Source of the DNA: Candidatus Mycobacterium methanotrophicum
Lineage (GTDB): Bacteria > Actinomycetota > Actinomycetes > Mycobacteriales > Mycobacteriaceae
Direction: 5' to 3'
Assembly: GCF_023515995.1 (NCBI RefSeq)
Contig: NZ_CP097320.1
Coordinates: forward strand, 2,046,001-2,110,000
Length of the DNA: 64,000 bases
Each line of letters opens with the position of its first letter. The stretch's first letter is position 1. The position numbers were made by a program, and so were the translations under genes. Below are positions 29,901 through 39,967 of this stretch, piece after piece. Under the pieces are notes generated by a model. That model had not been told where the DNA came from. It searched no databases and was given only the letters and a program-made list of their open reading frames with translations.

Positions 29901-31807
29901 GCATCGGCGACATGAGCGGTGACGTGTTTGGCAATGGCATGTTGCTGTCCAAGCACATTCGTCTACTGGCGGCCTTCGACCACCGCCACATCTTCCTCGA
30001 CCCCGATCCCGATCCGGCCGCATCATGGGAAGAACGGCGGCGGATGTTTGAGCTGCCCCGCTCCAGCTGGGACGACTACGACAAGTCGTTGATCAGCGAG
30101 GGCGGCGGGGTGTACAGCCGCGAACACAAGACGATCCCGATCACCGACCAGGTTCGCGCAGCCCTGGTAATCGAGGACGACGTCACCGAGATGTCTCCCC
30201 CTAATCTGATGCGCGCGATCCTGCGAGCGCCGGTCGATCTGCTGTTCAACGGCGGCATCGGAACCTATATCAAGGCGGAAGCGGAGTCCGACGTCGACGT
30301 CGGTGACCGTGCCAACGATCCCGTGCGGGTCAATGCGAACGAGGTGCGCGCCAAGGTCATTGGCGAGGGCGGTAATCTCGGCGTCACAGCGCGCGGTCGG
30401 GTCGAGTTCGACCTGTGCGGCGGCCGGATCAACACCGACGCCCTGGACAATTCGGCGGGCGTGGACTGTTCTGACCATGAGGTCAACATCAAGATCCTGG
30501 TCGATTCGCTGATCACTGCGGGCAAGATTGACCCCGGTGAACGCACCCAACTGCTCGAGTCGATGACCGACGAGGTCGCGGAATTGGTGCTCGCCGACAA
30601 CGCCGATCAGAACGACCTGATGGGCACCAGCCGCGCCAATGCGCCCATTCTGCTGCCGGTGCACGCCGAGCAGATCAGATACCTGGTAGCCGAGCGGGGG
30701 CTAAACCGTGAACTCGAGGCGCTGCCGTCGGACAAGGAGATGGCGCGCCGACTCGAGGCTGGCCTGGGACTCACGTCGCCGGAACTTGCGACGCTGATGG
30801 CACACGTGAAGCTGACCCTCAAAGACGAACTGTTGGGTACTGATCTGCCGGATCAGGAAGTGTTCGCCAGCAGGTTGCCGCGATACTTCCCGTCGCCGCT
30901 GCGCGACCGGTTCGGCCCGGCGATCCGCTACCACCAGCTGCGGCGGGAGATCGTCACCACGATGCTGGTCAACGATCTGGTGAACACCGCCGGCATCAGC
31001 TACGACTACCGGATCGCCGAGGATGTCGGTGTCAGTCCGCCCGATGCCGTGCGCACCTATGCGGCCACCGACGCCATCTTCGGAGTCGGACGACTGTGGC
31101 ACAGGATTTGCGCGGCTGATGTGCCGATCGCGGTGTCTGATCGAATGGCATTGGATACGCGTCGGTTAATCGATCGTGCCGGACGCTGGTTGCTCAACTA
31201 CCGGCCGCAGCCGTTGGCGGTGGGCGCTGAAATCAACAGATTCGCCAAGAAGGTGGAAACACTGACACCGCGGATGTCGGAGTGGCTGCGCGGTGACGAC
31301 AAGGCGATCGTGGAAAAGGTAGCCGGTGAATTCGTCGCCCAGGGCGCCGCGGAAGATCTCGGCTACATGGTGGCCGCCGGTTTGTACCGGTACAGCTTGC
31401 TCGACATCATCGATATCGCTGACATCGACGACCGCGACCCCGCTGAGGTGGCCGAAATGTATTTTGCGTTGATGGACCGCCTCGGCGCCGACGGCCTGCT
31501 GACCGCGGTGTCCGATCTGCCGCGCCATGATCGCTGGCACTCGTTGGCGCGCTTGGCGATTCGTGACGACATCTATGCGTCGCTGCGGGCGTTGTGCTTC
31601 GACGTGCTCGCCGTCGGCGAGCCCGACGAAAGTGGCGAAGAGAAGATCGCCGAATGGGAGCACACCAGTGCTTCGCGGGTGGAGCGGGCGCGCCGGACGC
31701 TGACCGAGATTTACGAGAGCGGCCAGAAGGATTTGGCCACCGTGTCGGTGGCGGCACGTCAAATTCGCCGCATGACTCGCACCAGTGGACGGGGATCGTC
31801 CGGGTGA
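26969..31807 (+). CDS. gdh: NAD-specific glutamate dehydrogenase, 180-kDa class
   Basis: A 1612-residue enzyme deaminating glutamate to 2-oxoglutarate with NAD. A long N-terminal regulatory part (to about 700) precedes the catalytic core: [20 protein letters not shown], then [12 protein letters not shown] with the catalytic Lys near 837, and the NAD-side GGIGTYIKA and [17 protein letters not shown]. The C-terminal domain is also typical of the class. It starts at ATG 26969 with AGGAG upstream, matching where M. tuberculosis GDH begins. The stop overlaps the thioesterase GTG across a MIRU. Confidence 0.93.
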   Translation: MTGQRGSGVQGALDWTKFAKPDDVPEWISKAYADTYRAPHDEFAAVPQPVDAPIAAVPVTPALLAAHYRLGGHRAAGESRVAVYPLDDPAGFGPALQVVTDNGATLMDSVTVLLHRLGVAYTAILNPVFQVRRDADGDLLSVEPSASDSGAVDETWMHVALSPAVEPTALREAERLLPGVLADARRVAADSAAMLAILDDLASDVETNAGERYPGPDRGDVATLLRWLVDGHFTLLGYQRCPVRDGRVSGDEATTSLGVLRRRKSSRPRLTDDTELLALAQTDVASYLRFGAYPYVLAVREKADGSVFEHRLIGLFTAAAMNADVLQIPIVSRRVRKALALADLDAGHPGQLVLDVIQTVPRSELFALSGEQLLAMAKAVVDLGSARRALLFLRADRLEYFVSCLVYLPRDRYTTAVRLQIEDILVREFGGTSLEFTARVTEAPWALLHFMVRLRADAAARIDTSETNRARIQAMLTEASLTWSDRLISEATGGAVGPFEAEHYAAAFSEAYRQAVTPTDAINDIVIVEELTDDSVKLVLADHDYDETARLTWYLGGRTASLSQLLPMLQSMGVVVLEERPFTVTRPDGLPVWIYQFKINPLPTITLAPPGPERDATAKRFADAVTAIWEGRVETDRFNELVMRAGLTWQQVMVLRSYAKYLRQASFPYSQSHIESVVNENPNTARALVNLFEALFDPAPSGSSKSRDAQAAAAAVAADIDAVVSLDTDRVLRAFASLIQATLRTNYFVTREGSARSQNVLSLKLDAQLIDELPLPRPKFEIFVYSPRVEGVHLRFGFVARGGLRWSDRREDFRTEILGLVKAQAVKNAVIVPVGAKGGFVVKQPPLSGGDPGADREATRNEGIACYKLFISGLLDVTDNVDHTTGKVSTPAQVVRRDGDDAYLVVAADKGTATFSDIANDVAKSYGYWLGDAFASGGSVGYDHKAMGITAKGAWEAVKRHFREMGVDTQTEDFAVIGIGDMSGDVFGNGMLLSKHIRLLAAFDHRHIFLDPDPDPAASWEERRRMFELPRSSWDDYDKSLISEGGGVYSREHKTIPITDQVRAALVIEDDVTEMSPPNLMRAILRAPVDLLFNGGIGTYIKAEAESDVDVGDRANDPVRVNANEVRAKVIGEGGNLGVTARGRVEFDLCGGRINTDALDNSAGVDCSDHEVNIKILVDSLITAGKIDPGERTQLLESMTDEVAELVLADNADQNDLMGTSRANAPILLPVHAEQIRYLVAERGLNRELEALPSDKEMARRLEAGLGLTSPELATLMAHVKLTLKDELLGTDLPDQEVFASRLPRYFPSPLRDRFGPAIRYHQLRREIVTTMLVNDLVNTAGISYDYRIAEDVGVSPPDAVRTYAATDAIFGVGRLWHRICAADVPIAVSDRMALDTRRLIDRAGRWLLNYRPQPLAVGAEINRFAKKVETLTPRMSEWLRGDDKAIVEKVAGEFVAQGAAEDLGYMVAAGLYRYSLLDIIDIADIDDRDPAEVAEMYFALMDRLGADGLLTAVSDLPRHDRWHSLARLAIRDDIYASLRALCFDVLAVGEPDESGEEKIAEWEHTSASRVERARRTLTEIYESGQKDLATVSVAARQIRRMTRTSGRGSSG

Positions 31808-31851
31808 CCGCCGGCGACGATGCAGAGCGGAGCGATGAGGAGGAGCGGCGC
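31804..31851 (+). repeat. MIRU at the gdh-thioesterase junction
   Basis: The core GCCGGCGACGATGCAGAG is identical to the copy at 17973, and the 3' half AGCGATGAGGAGGAGCGGCG is nearly so. It begins at the GTGA gdh stop/thioesterase start and runs in frame into the thioesterase. Where copy A has ATG directly after GGCGC, this copy has ATA (31852-31854). Confidence 0.85.
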
Positions 31852-32268
31852 ATAGGCGCCGCAGGATTCGTCGCAGCGGTTCCGGTCCGCTGGTCGGACA
31901 TCGACATGTACCAGCACGTCAACCACGCGACGATGGTGACGATCCTGGAAGAGGCTCGGGTGCCGTTCCTTTCGCACGCGTTCGGCGCCGATATCACCAG
32001 CATCGGTCTGCTGATCGCCGATGTGCGCGTCATCTACAAGGGCCAGCTGCGGCTGGCTGATTCGCCGCTGCAGGTCACCATGCGGGTGAAACGCTTGCGG
32101 GCGGTCGATTTCACGCTCGGCTACGAAGTGCGTTCGGTCAACGCCGACCCGGAGTCGAAGCCCGCCGTGATCGCCGAGTCGCAACTGGCCGCGTTCCACA
32201 TCGACGAGCAGCGGCTGGTGCGCTTGTCGCCACACCACCGGGAATACCTGCAGCAGTGGCTCCGGTAG
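31804..32268 (+). CDS. Hot-dog-fold acyl-CoA thioesterase (4-hydroxybenzoyl-CoA thioesterase type)
   Basis: A 154-residue protein; the first 16 residues ([16 protein letters not shown] with one more E) come from the MIRU, and family homology begins at [21 protein letters not shown]. The DxxxHVNH segment is the catalytic Asp/His region of the YbgC/FcbC thioesterases. It hydrolyses an acyl-CoA that is not identifiable here. It corresponds to Rv2475c, which is shorter by about the MIRU length. It overlaps gdh by GTGA and the next gene by 13 bp. Confidence 0.87.
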   Translation: MTAGDDAERSDEEERRIGAAGFVAAVPVRWSDIDMYQHVNHATMVTILEEARVPFLSHAFGADITSIGLLIADVRVIYKGQLRLADSPLQVTMRVKRLRAVDFTLGYEVRSVNADPESKPAVIAESQLAAFHIDEQRLVRLSPHHREYLQQWLR

Positions 32269-32927
32269 CCGAGCGGGGACTGTGGCTGGGCACAGAATCC
32301 ACGGCCGCCCACCGCGCGGACTTGTCCGCGTTCGCCCAGCGGGCGGCGCGACTCGACCCCGCCGCGGTCATCCGGCTGCGTACTCGTTCGCCCGGGCTGT
32401 TCACGGCGTGGGCGCTCACCGGCTTCGACGTGCTGGCCAGCCGGGCGGTGGCCGGCAGCCTGCGGCCCGACGACTTATCCGTCGGCGCAGACGAATTGGC
32501 ACATGGACTGGCCGCGGTTGACAGCTCCGGCTACGTCGATCCGGGCTTCCCGATGGATTCCGCGTGGCGGGGTGCGTTGCCGCCCGACTCAGGTTTCACC
32601 CACCTTGACGACGTACCGGCACGCCTCATGCTCGATTTGGCGCAGCGCGGCGCCCAGCTGGCCAAACAGCACAGCAGTGCGCAGGGCCCACCGGTATCGC
32701 TGCTCGACCAGGAGGTGATCCGGGTCAGTTCCGGCGACGTCAGCGTCGGCATCCCGATGCGATGCGTGTTCGCGTTAACCGCAATGGGTTTCCTGCCGCA
32801 GTCAGCCGAGGCCGTCGACGCCGACGAGATCGTCCGGGTCCGTACGCTGCCGGCCTGGCTGCGCATCGACGCACGGTTCGGCTCGGTGTACCGACGTCGG
32901 GGTGACCCGGCGCTGGTGCTGCGCTAA
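32256..32927 (+). CDS. Conserved hypothetical protein (Rv2474c-type)
   Basis: A 223-residue soluble protein that I do not recognise beyond its counterpart at this position in M. tuberculosis. It is rich in Ala, Arg and Asp, with no membrane helix, signal peptide or metal motif. The sequence VIRLRTRSPGLFTAWALTGFDVLASRAVAG looks like a folded helical core when read in pieces (VIRLRTRSPGLFTAW, then TGFDVLASR). The GTG start at 32256 overlaps the thioesterase by 13 bases, so the two are probably translated together and may share a pathway. Confidence 0.75.
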   Translation: MAPVAERGLWLGTESTAAHRADLSAFAQRAARLDPAAVIRLRTRSPGLFTAWALTGFDVLASRAVAGSLRPDDLSVGADELAHGLAAVDSSGYVDPGFPMDSAWRGALPPDSGFTHLDDVPARLMLDLAQRGAQLAKQHSSAQGPPVSLLDQEVIRVSSGDVSVGIPMRCVFALTAMGFLPQSAEAVDADEIVRVRTLPAWLRIDARFGSVYRRRGDPALVLR

Positions 32928-33029
32928 TCCGCAGCACCGAGCCTTGATCATGGGGCGTAGCGCAACCACAATGGCAGGACAGCGTCGAGCTCACGGAAAC
33001 CCAGCACCGTTCCAGTCGGTCGGGATTGC

Positions 33030-34604
33030 CTACACCAGCCAGGCGGCGCCATTCGGCGGCAACTTCCGGTCAACCAACGGCGTGCTCGTCAGAATTACCT
33101 CGCCGTCCGGCAGCGGCAGCGCCCACTTGCTGGCGTTCAGCGCGCAGCGCAGCCCATGATCACCGCGTTCAAACATCAACGTGCCGCGCGGTGATCGTAG
33201 CCACTCGACCCGCATGCCGGTGAATTCTGCATGGCTACGGCGTAATTCGAGTGCCCGGCGGAAGAATGCGAACGTGGAGTCGGGTTGGTTGAGCTGCTTT
33301 TCGACGGTCAGAGCAGCCCATTGCGGCGGCATCGGCAGCCAGGTTTCCGACGACGTGGAGAACCCGAACGGGGGAGTATCGCCGCGCCACGGTATGGGGA
33401 TTCGGCAGCCGTCGCGGCCACGTACGGTGTGCCCCGAGCGTTCCCAGGTCGGGTCCCGCAGTGATTCGTCGGGCAACTCGACGGTGGGCAGGCCGAGTTC
33501 CTGCCCGTTGTAGAGGAACACCGCGCCCGGCAGGGCGAGCGTCGCCATCGCCATCGCCCGGGCTCGATCGAGTCCGGCGGCGCCCCCGCCGTAGCGGCTG
33601 GGGGCACGTGGGACGTCGTGGTTCTCCAGTGTCCATGTCGGAGCGGCGTTTTCAATCGCCGCCGCGGCCAGGGTGTTGTCAATCGCGTCGTGGATCTCGG
33701 CGGCGTCGAATTCGGCTCGCACCAGGCGGAAGTTGAAACCAAGATGCAGTTCGTCGGCTCGCAAGTACTGGGCCCAGCTGGCGTTGTCGAAAACCCAGAC
33801 CTCCCCTATGGTCACCGCGCCGGGATAGTCGTTCATGACCCGGCGGATGTTGCGGTGAATCTCGTGCACGCCCGCATGGTTGAAGCGGGGATCGCCGTCG
33901 TTGAGCATCCGTGGCCGCATTTCGACATCGGTGTCCGGAAGGCCCGGCGGTTTGGCCATCCCGTGTGCGACGTCGATGCGGAAGCCGTCGACGCCGCGCT
34001 CCAGCCAGAACCGCAACGTTTTCTCGAGATCGTCGGATACCTCCGGGTTGTCCCAGTTGAGGTCCGGCTGTTCGACATCGAAGAGGTGGAGATACCACTG
34101 GCCCGGATTGCCGTCGGGTTCGACGACCCGGGTCCAGGACGGCCCGCCGAACACGGACTGCCAGTTATTCGGCGGCTTGCGCCCACCGGGTCCGCGACCG
34201 TCGCGGAAGATGTAACGGTCGCGCGCGGGGCTCCTCGGGCCCGCCGCCAGCGCGTCTTGAAACCACGGGTGCTGCGAGCTGGTGTGGTTCGGCACCAAAT
34301 CCATCGTGATCTTGATCCCGCGCTCATGGGCTGCCGCGATCAGTCGCTCAAAAGCGGCCAGATCGCCGAACAACGGATCGATGTCCCGCGGATCGGAGAC
34401 GTCATAGCCGTGATCGGCCATCGGGGACACGGTGATCGGGCTGAACCAAAGCGCGTCGACGCCCAGTCCGTCCAGATACTCCAGCCGAGACGCCGCCCCG
34501 TCGAGATCGCCGACACCGTCGCCGTTGCTGTCGGCGAATGACCGCGGATAGATCTGGTAGAACACCGCACGCGACCACCACGGCTCAGGTTGTTGGGAGC
34601 TCAT
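33030..34604 (-). CDS. aglA: Alpha-glucosidase, GH13 family
   Basis: A 524-residue alpha-amylase-superfamily enzyme. WWSRAVFYQIYPRSFADSN opens the (beta/alpha)8 barrel; conserved regions are DLVPNHTS, GFRIDVAHG (nucleophile Asp), TIGEVWV (acid Glu) and TLENHDVPR (transition-state Asp). It should cleave alpha-1,4/1,6-linked glucosides or trehalose-type substrates; in M. tuberculosis the Rv2471 counterpart is named aglA. The ATG at 34604 shares one base with the glbO stop (TGATG), so the two genes form an operon on this strand. Confidence 0.92.
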   Translation of the reverse strand: MSSQQPEPWWSRAVFYQIYPRSFADSNGDGVGDLDGAASRLEYLDGLGVDALWFSPITVSPMADHGYDVSDPRDIDPLFGDLAAFERLIAAAHERGIKITMDLVPNHTSSQHPWFQDALAAGPRSPARDRYIFRDGRGPGGRKPPNNWQSVFGGPSWTRVVEPDGNPGQWYLHLFDVEQPDLNWDNPEVSDDLEKTLRFWLERGVDGFRIDVAHGMAKPPGLPDTDVEMRPRMLNDGDPRFNHAGVHEIHRNIRRVMNDYPGAVTIGEVWVFDNASWAQYLRADELHLGFNFRLVRAEFDAAEIHDAIDNTLAAAAIENAAPTWTLENHDVPRAPSRYGGGAAGLDRARAMAMATLALPGAVFLYNGQELGLPTVELPDESLRDPTWERSGHTVRGRDGCRIPIPWRGDTPPFGFSTSSETWLPMPPQWAALTVEKQLNQPDSTFAFFRRALELRRSHAEFTGMRVEWLRSPRGTLMFERGDHGLRCALNASKWALPLPDGEVILTSTPLVDRKLPPNGAAWLV

Positions 34605-34999
34605 CAGAACGCGGAATTGACCAGGGAGTGTGCGGCCATCTCCAGATACTCGACCAGCTCCTTGCGATGTGCGTCGTCGAGGGTGTCGGAGTCGATGGAC
34701 GCGATCGCAGTCTGCATGCACCGCAGCCACGCGTCGCGCTCGAACGGGCCGATCTGAAACGGCACGTGCCGCATCCGCAACCGCGGATGGCCTCGGCGCT
34801 CGGAGTAGGTCCGCGGGCCGCCCCAGTACTGCTCCAGGAACATCCGCAGCCGTTCCTCGGCGCCCGCCAAGTCGTCCAGCGGGTAGACCCGGCGCAAAAT
34901 GTCGTCTTCGGCGACCAGCTGGTAGAAGCGCGACACGATCGCGTGGAATGTGTCGGCGCCGCCGACAGCGTCGTAAAAGGATTGTTGTGTTTGTTCCAT
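34604..34999 (-). CDS. glbO: Truncated haemoglobin GlbO (trHbO, group II)
   Basis: A 131-residue group II truncated globin. [20 protein letters not shown] includes the B10 Tyr; the proximal His is in RLRMRHVPF, and FLEQYWGGP carries the G8 Trp, diagnostic for trHbO. It binds oxygen at the membrane periphery and may serve respiration or peroxide/NO chemistry. ATG 34999 has GGAGG only two bases upstream; ATG 35008 (MEA longer) is possible. It is translationally coupled to aglA, which is an odd but conserved pairing, and divergent from the HNH gene. Confidence 0.93.
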   Translation of the reverse strand: MEQTQQSFYDAVGGADTFHAIVSRFYQLVAEDDILRRVYPLDDLAGAEERLRMFLEQYWGGPRTYSERRGHPRLRMRHVPFQIGPFERDAWLRCMQTAIASIDSDTLDDAHRKELVEYLEMAAHSLVNSAF

Positions 35000-35133
35000 C
35001 GCCTCCATTGTGGAGCATCGGCGCCGACGGCCGGGCACGTGCACCCGCTGTTCACCGGATTGACCAGCGCGCCACTGGCCAATTTGGCGTGCGATCGCCG
35101 GCAAATCGTGGTGGACTGTTCGGCGGAGGATGT

Positions 35134-35781
35134 ATGGCGCAGCGCAACAGACGCCGCAGCCACCGCAGTTCCGGTGCCGCGGCAGGTTTGACCGAGCCCG
35201 CGATCGGCCCATGTCTGCACAGCGTTCCCAGCGTCGACACCCACTCGCATGACAGCGGATCGATCTGGAATCGCCGGCGTGTGCTGCTGCTGAACTCCAC
35301 CTTCGAGCCGCTGACCGCATTGCCCGTTCGTCGCGCGATCGTGATGCTGATCTGCGGCAAGGCCGACATGGTGCACGAGGATCCATCCGGACCCGTCATT
35401 CACTCGGCGACCAGGTCGATCGCCTTGCCGTCGGTGATCCGGCTTCGGTCTTACGTTCGGGTGCCCTATCGGGCCCGCGTCCCCATGACACGGGCGGCGC
35501 TGATGCACCGCGACCGGTTCTGTTGTGCGTACTGCGGAGGCAAGGCCGACACCGTCGACCATGTGGTGCCGCGCAGCCGCGGCGGCGATCACTCCTGGGA
35601 GAACTGCGTGGCCTGCTGCTCGACCTGCAACCACCGAAAAGGTGACAAATTGCTCACCGAGCTCGGCTGGTCGTTGCGGCTGGCGCCGACCTCGCCCAAA
35701 GGCCAGCATTGGCGGCTGCTGTCCACGGTCAAAGAACTTGACCCGTCCTGGGCGCGATACCTCGGCGAAGGCGCGGCCTAG
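35134..35781 (+). CDS. HNH endonuclease domain protein
   Basis: A 215-residue protein with a C-terminal HNH domain at about 130-175: [20 protein letters not shown], then [13 protein letters not shown] and CNHRKGDK. The two CxxC pairs bind zinc and DH..N..H is the catalytic set. The N-terminal half ([20 protein letters not shown]) is the common actinobacterial extension of stand-alone HNH proteins. ATG 35134 has GGAGGA upstream. Its target is unknown; it is chromosomal, conserved at the Rv2469c position and not next to phage genes. Confidence 0.88.
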   Translation: MAQRNRRRSHRSSGAAAGLTEPAIGPCLHSVPSVDTHSHDSGSIWNRRRVLLLNSTFEPLTALPVRRAIVMLICGKADMVHEDPSGPVIHSATRSIALPSVIRLRSYVRVPYRARVPMTRAALMHRDRFCCAYCGGKADTVDHVVPRSRGGDHSWENCVACCSTCNHRKGDKLLTELGWSLRLAPTSPKGQHWRLLSTVKELDPSWARYLGEGAA

Positions 35782-35819
35782 CCCGACGTACCGATCGTCG
35801 GTGGGATACGGTTTTCGTC

Positions 35820-36059
35820 GTGAGCGGAATGGAAATCCACCTTTACGTCGTGGGAATCCCGTTGTTGCTGGTGATCGTGCTTGCCGCGCGGATCTGGTCG
35901 CATAAGGGCCCACACCCGGCGACCTACAAGCTGTCGGAGCCATGGGCGCATCCCCCGATCTTGTGGGCGGCCACCGACGAGAATTTCGGGCACGGGGCGC
36001 ACGCCGGTCACGGGGCAGAGGAGTTCAGCGCGGGGGGTGGCGCCAGTGGCAAGTGGTGA
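35820..36059 (+). CDS. Small membrane-anchored protein (Rv2468A-type)
   Basis: A 79-residue protein with one N-terminal membrane helix ([17 protein letters not shown], residues about 10-26) followed by an acidic, His/Gly-rich tail ([17 protein letters not shown]). The GTG at 35820 or ATG at 35829 can start it. Its stop overlaps the next gene by 14 bases, so the pair is co-translated. Function is unknown; the His-rich tail might bind metal. Confidence 0.75.
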   Translation: MSGMEIHLYVVGIPLLLVIVLAARIWSHKGPHPATYKLSEPWAHPPILWAATDENFGHGAHAGHGAEEFSAGGGASGKW

Positions 36060-36513
36060 GGTCGCAACCATCAGTCCCGCCGAGCTGCCCACCGGCTGGG
36101 TGATCACCACCAGCGGGCGGATCTCCGGGGTCACCGAGCCGGGCGAGCTGTCGGTGCACTACCCGTTCCCGATCAAAGACCTGGCCACCCTCGACGACGC
36201 GCTGACCTACGGGTCGCGGGCCGCGGGCGCGCGGTTCGCCGTGTACATCGGCGACCTGGGCGGCGACACCGCGGCGCGGGCCCGCGAGATCCTGGGCAAG
36301 GTGCAGACGCCGAACAACGCGGTGCTGATCGCCGTGTCACCCGACCAGCACGCGATCGAGGTCGCCTACGGCTCGCAGGTGCGCGGCCGGGGCGTCGAGT
36401 CGTCCGCGCCGCTTGGCGTCGCCGCCGCCGCGTCGGCGTTCGCCGACGGCGAGTTGATCGACGGCCTGATCAGCGCGATCCGGGTGATCAGCGCCGGCAT
36501 CTCGCCGAGTTAG
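36046..36513 (+). CDS. DUF5130/TPM-like protein (Rv2468c-type)
   Basis: A 155-residue protein beginning at GTG 36046 within the end of the previous gene. The recognisable stretch is [20 protein letters not shown], then [20 protein letters not shown], which follows the TPM-domain pattern seen in DUF5130 proteins of actinobacteria. It has no signal peptide. With the preceding small membrane protein it may form a membrane-associated pair. Function is not known. A 55-bp palindrome follows 15 bp downstream. Confidence 0.78.
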   Translation: MASGEVATISPAELPTGWVITTSGRISGVTEPGELSVHYPFPIKDLATLDDALTYGSRAAGARFAVYIGDLGGDTAARAREILGKVQTPNNAVLIAVSPDQHAIEVAYGSQVRGRGVESSAPLGVAAAASAFADGELIDGLISAIRVISAGISPS

Positions 36514-36528
36514 TCGCTTTTTCCCGCC

Positions 36529-36583
36529 GAGCGTGCGTGTTTGTACGCCACACGCCGTGAACGCCGGACAACTGCGCACGCTC
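36529..36583. repeat. 55-bp palindromic intergenic element, copy 2
   Basis: The ends GAGCGTGCG and CGCACGCTC pair perfectly. It has the same length as copy 1 (24221-24275) and shares TTGTACGCC near the left end. It lies between the convergent DUF5130 gene and pepN, the classic place for a shared terminator. Confidence 0.75.
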
Positions 36584-36611
36584 GCCGAGGCGGCGGAGGG
36601 AGACCTTGTGG

Positions 36612-39170
36612 TCAGCCACCGTCGAACTGACGCGCCCGTAGCGACCGTTCCACACCGGCCCGGCCCTCGAGTACCAGCCGGCGCAGTGCGGCAGGCAGCT
36701 CGGGGTCGGCGAGGAACCGGTCAGCGGCGGCGATGCCGCCGTCGCCGATGTCCCACGACGGATACAGACCGATCACCACCGTCTGGGCGACCTCACTCGA
36801 CCGGCGTTGCCAAACCCCACGTATCGCCGCGAAATAGCGCTCGGTGAACGGCTTCAGCAGCTCCGCCTGACCCGGCGCGACAATGCCGGCGATGATCGAG
36901 CGCCCGACGACGTTGGGCAGTGCGTCGTCCTCGATCACTTGCTGCCAGGCCCCTTCCTTGACGGCCAGCTGCGGCCGCGCCGCCGAGGCTTGCGCGCCGT
37001 GCCGCTTGCCTGCCGCCGTCGGGTCACGTTGCACCTCGGCGTCGATTACGCCGGTGTCGATCACGCCGGCAGTGGCCAGCGCCGTGACGATGCGCCAGCG
37101 CAGATCCGTGTCCACTACCAGCCCAGCCAGCCCCTGCCCGGCCAGGTCGCCGTCGAGCAGCGTCGACAGCACCGCGGTATGGCGCTCCGAGAGCACCGAG
37201 GAACACAGCGCGTTGACGAAGGCCAGCTGATGATCCGAACCCGGCTGTGCGCCGCGGGCCAGCTCCAGCAACCGGTCGGCGAACGCCGGCCAGCCCTCTG
37301 AACGCACCCAGTCGGGGTCGGCGTAAGAACCCAGCGCGGTCTGCGCCTGCAGCAGCAGCCGCTGCGCCACCCCCACTTCGGTCTCGGCCGCAACGCCGGC
37401 CGAGACCAGCGCCACGAAGTCGCGGGCACGCAGCTCGGCGTCGCGGGTCATCTCCCAGGCCGCCGACCACACCAGCGTGCGCGGCAGCGGCTCGGCGACG
37501 TCGGCGATGCGGCCCAGCGCGGTCTGCAAGGATCCGGGATCCAACCGAAGAGAGCAATAGGTCAGGTCGTCGTCGTTCACCAGGACCAGGCTGCCGCGCG
37601 AAACACCGGTCAGCGCGGGCACTTCCGTACTTTCACCACTGACGTCGAGCTCTTCGCGATGCGTCCTGACCAGCTTGCCGCTGCCATCGTCGTCGTAGAC
37701 GCCCACCGCGAGCCGGTGCACCCGGGTCTCGCCCGCGCCGGGCGCCGCGCCGCTCTGGGTGACGGCGAACCGGGTGAACCGGCCAGCGGCGTCGACGTCG
37801 AAATCCGCCCGCAGCGTGTTCAGGCCGGTGGTCTTCAGCCACTGCCGGCCCCAGCCGGACAAGTCACGGCCGGAAGCCTTTTCGAGGGCGGTCAGCAGGT
37901 CGTCGAAGGTGGCGTTGTCGAACGCGTGGGCGCGGAAGTAGTCGCGCAGACCGGCCAGGAAGTGCTCCAGGCCGACATAGGCCACCAGTTGTTTGAGCAC
38001 GCTGGCGCCTTTGGCGTAGGTGATGCCGTCGAAGTTGACCTCTACCGCGGCCAGGTCAGGGATGTCGGCGGCCACCGGATGCGTCGACGGCAGTTGATCC
38101 TGCCGGTAGGCCCACGACTTTTCGGCGTTGGCGAACGTCGTCCACGCGTGGCTGAATTCGGTTGCCTCGCTTTGACATAACACCGAGGCGAAGGTGGCGA
38201 ACGACTCGTTGAGCCACAGGTCGTCCCACCATCGCATGGTGACCAGATCACCGAACCACATATGCGCCATCTCATGGAGCACCGTCTCGGCGCGACGCTC
38301 ATAGGACGCGCGGGTGACCCTGCTGCGGAAAACGTAGTCCTCCAGGAACGTCACCGCTCCGGCGTTCTCCATCGCGCCCGCGTTGAACTCCGGGACGAAC
38401 AATTGGTCGTATTTGCCGAATGCGTATGGCACGCCAAAGTTCTTGTGGTAGAAGCTGAATCCCTGCTTGGTCTGAGTGAACAGCCGCTCGGCGTCCATGA
38501 ACTCCGCGAGCGTGGCTCGGCAGAAGATGCCCAAGGGTATCTCGCCGTGCTCATCGCTGTAGCTGTCATCCCAACGTGCGTACGGGCCCGCGATCAGCGC
38601 CACCAGGTAGGTGCTCATCCGCGGCGTGGCGGCAAACGTGTGCGTGCCGTCCGCCACGCTTACCGTGGCGCCGTTGGACACCACCTGCCAATGCCGTGGT
38701 GCGGTCACCGACAGGCCGAACGTCGCTTTGAGATCGGGTTGGTCGAAGCAGGCGAACATCCGCTTGGCATCGGCGGTTTCGAACTGTGAGTACAAATACA
38801 CCTCGCCGTCGACCGGGTCGACGAAGCGGTGCAGGCCCTCGCCGGTGTTGGAGTACAGACAGTCGGCGTCGACCACCACGACGTTGTTTTTGGCCAGACC
38901 GGACAGCGCAATACCAATCGACTCGTCGTACCCGGACACGTCGAGGTCGCGGCCGTTGAGGGTGGCCCGGTGAACTTTGTCGGCGGCGATGTCGATGACG
39001 GTGTCGGCGCCGGGGAGGGCGTCAAACGTCACGGTGGTGATCGAGCGAAAGGTACGGTCGCCCGGTCCGCCGTTGCCGTTGGTGAGATCCAGATCGATTC
39101 GGTAGTCCTCGACGGTGATCAGCGAGGCGCGTTCGACGGCTTGGTCACGGGTGAGGTTCGGAAGTGCCAC
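36612..39170 (-). CDS. pepN: Aminopeptidase N (M1 zinc metallopeptidase)
   Basis: An 852-residue M1 aminopeptidase. The exopeptidase motif GAMEN and zinc site HEMAHMWFGD (His299, Glu300, His303) with the downstream NESFA glutamate are all intact. The N-terminal beta domain and C-terminal ERAP1-like helical domain complete the family length. It trims neutral or basic residues from peptides, cytosolic or secreted without an obvious signal. The ATG at 39170 begins MALPNLTRDQAVERASLI. It is divergent from the DsbA-like gene with an 87-bp gap. Confidence 0.93.
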   Translation of the reverse strand: MALPNLTRDQAVERASLITVEDYRIDLDLTNGNGGPGDRTFRSITTVTFDALPGADTVIDIAADKVHRATLNGRDLDVSGYDESIGIALSGLAKNNVVVVDADCLYSNTGEGLHRFVDPVDGEVYLYSQFETADAKRMFACFDQPDLKATFGLSVTAPRHWQVVSNGATVSVADGTHTFAATPRMSTYLVALIAGPYARWDDSYSDEHGEIPLGIFCRATLAEFMDAERLFTQTKQGFSFYHKNFGVPYAFGKYDQLFVPEFNAGAMENAGAVTFLEDYVFRSRVTRASYERRAETVLHEMAHMWFGDLVTMRWWDDLWLNESFATFASVLCQSEATEFSHAWTTFANAEKSWAYRQDQLPSTHPVAADIPDLAAVEVNFDGITYAKGASVLKQLVAYVGLEHFLAGLRDYFRAHAFDNATFDDLLTALEKASGRDLSGWGRQWLKTTGLNTLRADFDVDAAGRFTRFAVTQSGAAPGAGETRVHRLAVGVYDDDGSGKLVRTHREELDVSGESTEVPALTGVSRGSLVLVNDDDLTYCSLRLDPGSLQTALGRIADVAEPLPRTLVWSAAWEMTRDAELRARDFVALVSAGVAAETEVGVAQRLLLQAQTALGSYADPDWVRSEGWPAFADRLLELARGAQPGSDHQLAFVNALCSSVLSERHTAVLSTLLDGDLAGQGLAGLVVDTDLRWRIVTALATAGVIDTGVIDAEVQRDPTAAGKRHGAQASAARPQLAVKEGAWQQVIEDDALPNVVGRSIIAGIVAPGQAELLKPFTERYFAAIRGVWQRRSSEVAQTVVIGLYPSWDIGDGGIAAADRFLADPELPAALRRLVLEGRAGVERSLRARQFDGG

Positions 39171-39257
39171 GTGTCCAACTTAAGCGGAAGGGAACAGGAC
39201 CGCCGCGGCTAGGGTTGTGTTGGACGTTTAACCGAACCACCGAAGAGAGGACTCCGC

Positions 39258-39869
39258 ATGCCTGAGAAGTCCGTTGCCGGTTTCTGGTTTGATCCGCTGT
39301 GCCCGTGGGCCTGGATCACGTCGCGGTGGATCTTGGAGGTGGAGAAGGTCCGTGACATCGAGGTCAATTTCCGGGTGATGAGCCTGGCGGTGCTCAACGA
39401 GAACCGCGAAGGTCTGCCCGACGAATACCGCGAACGGTTGGCGAAGGCCTTCGGACCGGTGCGCGTGGCGATTGCCGCCGAGCAGGCCCACGGCGCCGAG
39501 GTGCTCGCGCCGCTGTACACCGCGATGGGCACCCGCATTCACAACGAGGACAACAAAGACCTCGATGACGTCATCAAGCAGTCGCTGGCGGAGGTGGGTT
39601 TGCCGCCCGAGCTGGCCGACGCCGCGAACACCGACGCCTATGACGACGCCCTGCGCAAGAGCCATCACGCCGGGATGGATCCCGTCGGCGAAGACGTCGG
39701 CACACCCACCATCCACGTCAACGGGGTGGCGTTCTTCGGCCCTGTGCTGTCGAAGATTCCGCGTGGCGAGGAGGCCGGCAAGCTGTGGGACGCCTCGGTG
39801 ACCTTCGCGGCCAACCCGCACTTCTGGGAGCTCAAGCGGACCCGCACCGAGAAGCCGGAATTCGACTAG
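39258..39869 (+). CDS. DsbA-like mycothiol-dependent reductase (Rv2466c family), CPWA active site
   Basis: A 203-residue thioredoxin-fold protein with an inserted helical domain, beginning [16 protein letters not shown]. In M. tuberculosis Rv2466c the active site is CPWC; here Cys15 is kept but the second position is Ala18 (codon GCC at 39309-39311). The rest, such as [17 protein letters not shown] and [20 protein letters not shown] with the cis-Pro loop, is conserved. The relative is a mycothiol-linked nitroreductase that activates nitro prodrugs; this one would use a single-cysteine mechanism. RBS: AGAGAGGA before the ATG. Confidence 0.87.
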   Translation: MPEKSVAGFWFDPLCPWAWITSRWILEVEKVRDIEVNFRVMSLAVLNENREGLPDEYRERLAKAFGPVRVAIAAEQAHGAEVLAPLYTAMGTRIHNEDNKDLDDVIKQSLAEVGLPPELADAANTDAYDDALRKSHHAGMDPVGEDVGTPTIHVNGVAFFGPVLSKIPRGEEAGKLWDASVTFAANPHFWELKRTRTEKPEFD

Positions 39870-39967
39870 ATCAGTCCGGCGGCGACTCGCTGCGCCGGGC
39901 TTCGCCGCGCTTGCGATCGCCGCGCCCGCATTGCGCCGATGAGCGCCCGTGGGTAAGGATTGCGGGC

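Noticed and set aside
33618..34541. 307-codon plus-strand open frame inside aglA
   Set aside because: It lies opposite the GH13 catalytic motifs of aglA, which are unmistakable; the antisense product resembles nothing and has no ribosome site.
34630..35133. Upstream extension of the HNH gene across glbO
   Set aside because: The open frame continues antisense through glbO, but a clear GGAGGA and ATG at 35134 and the family N-terminus fix the start after it.
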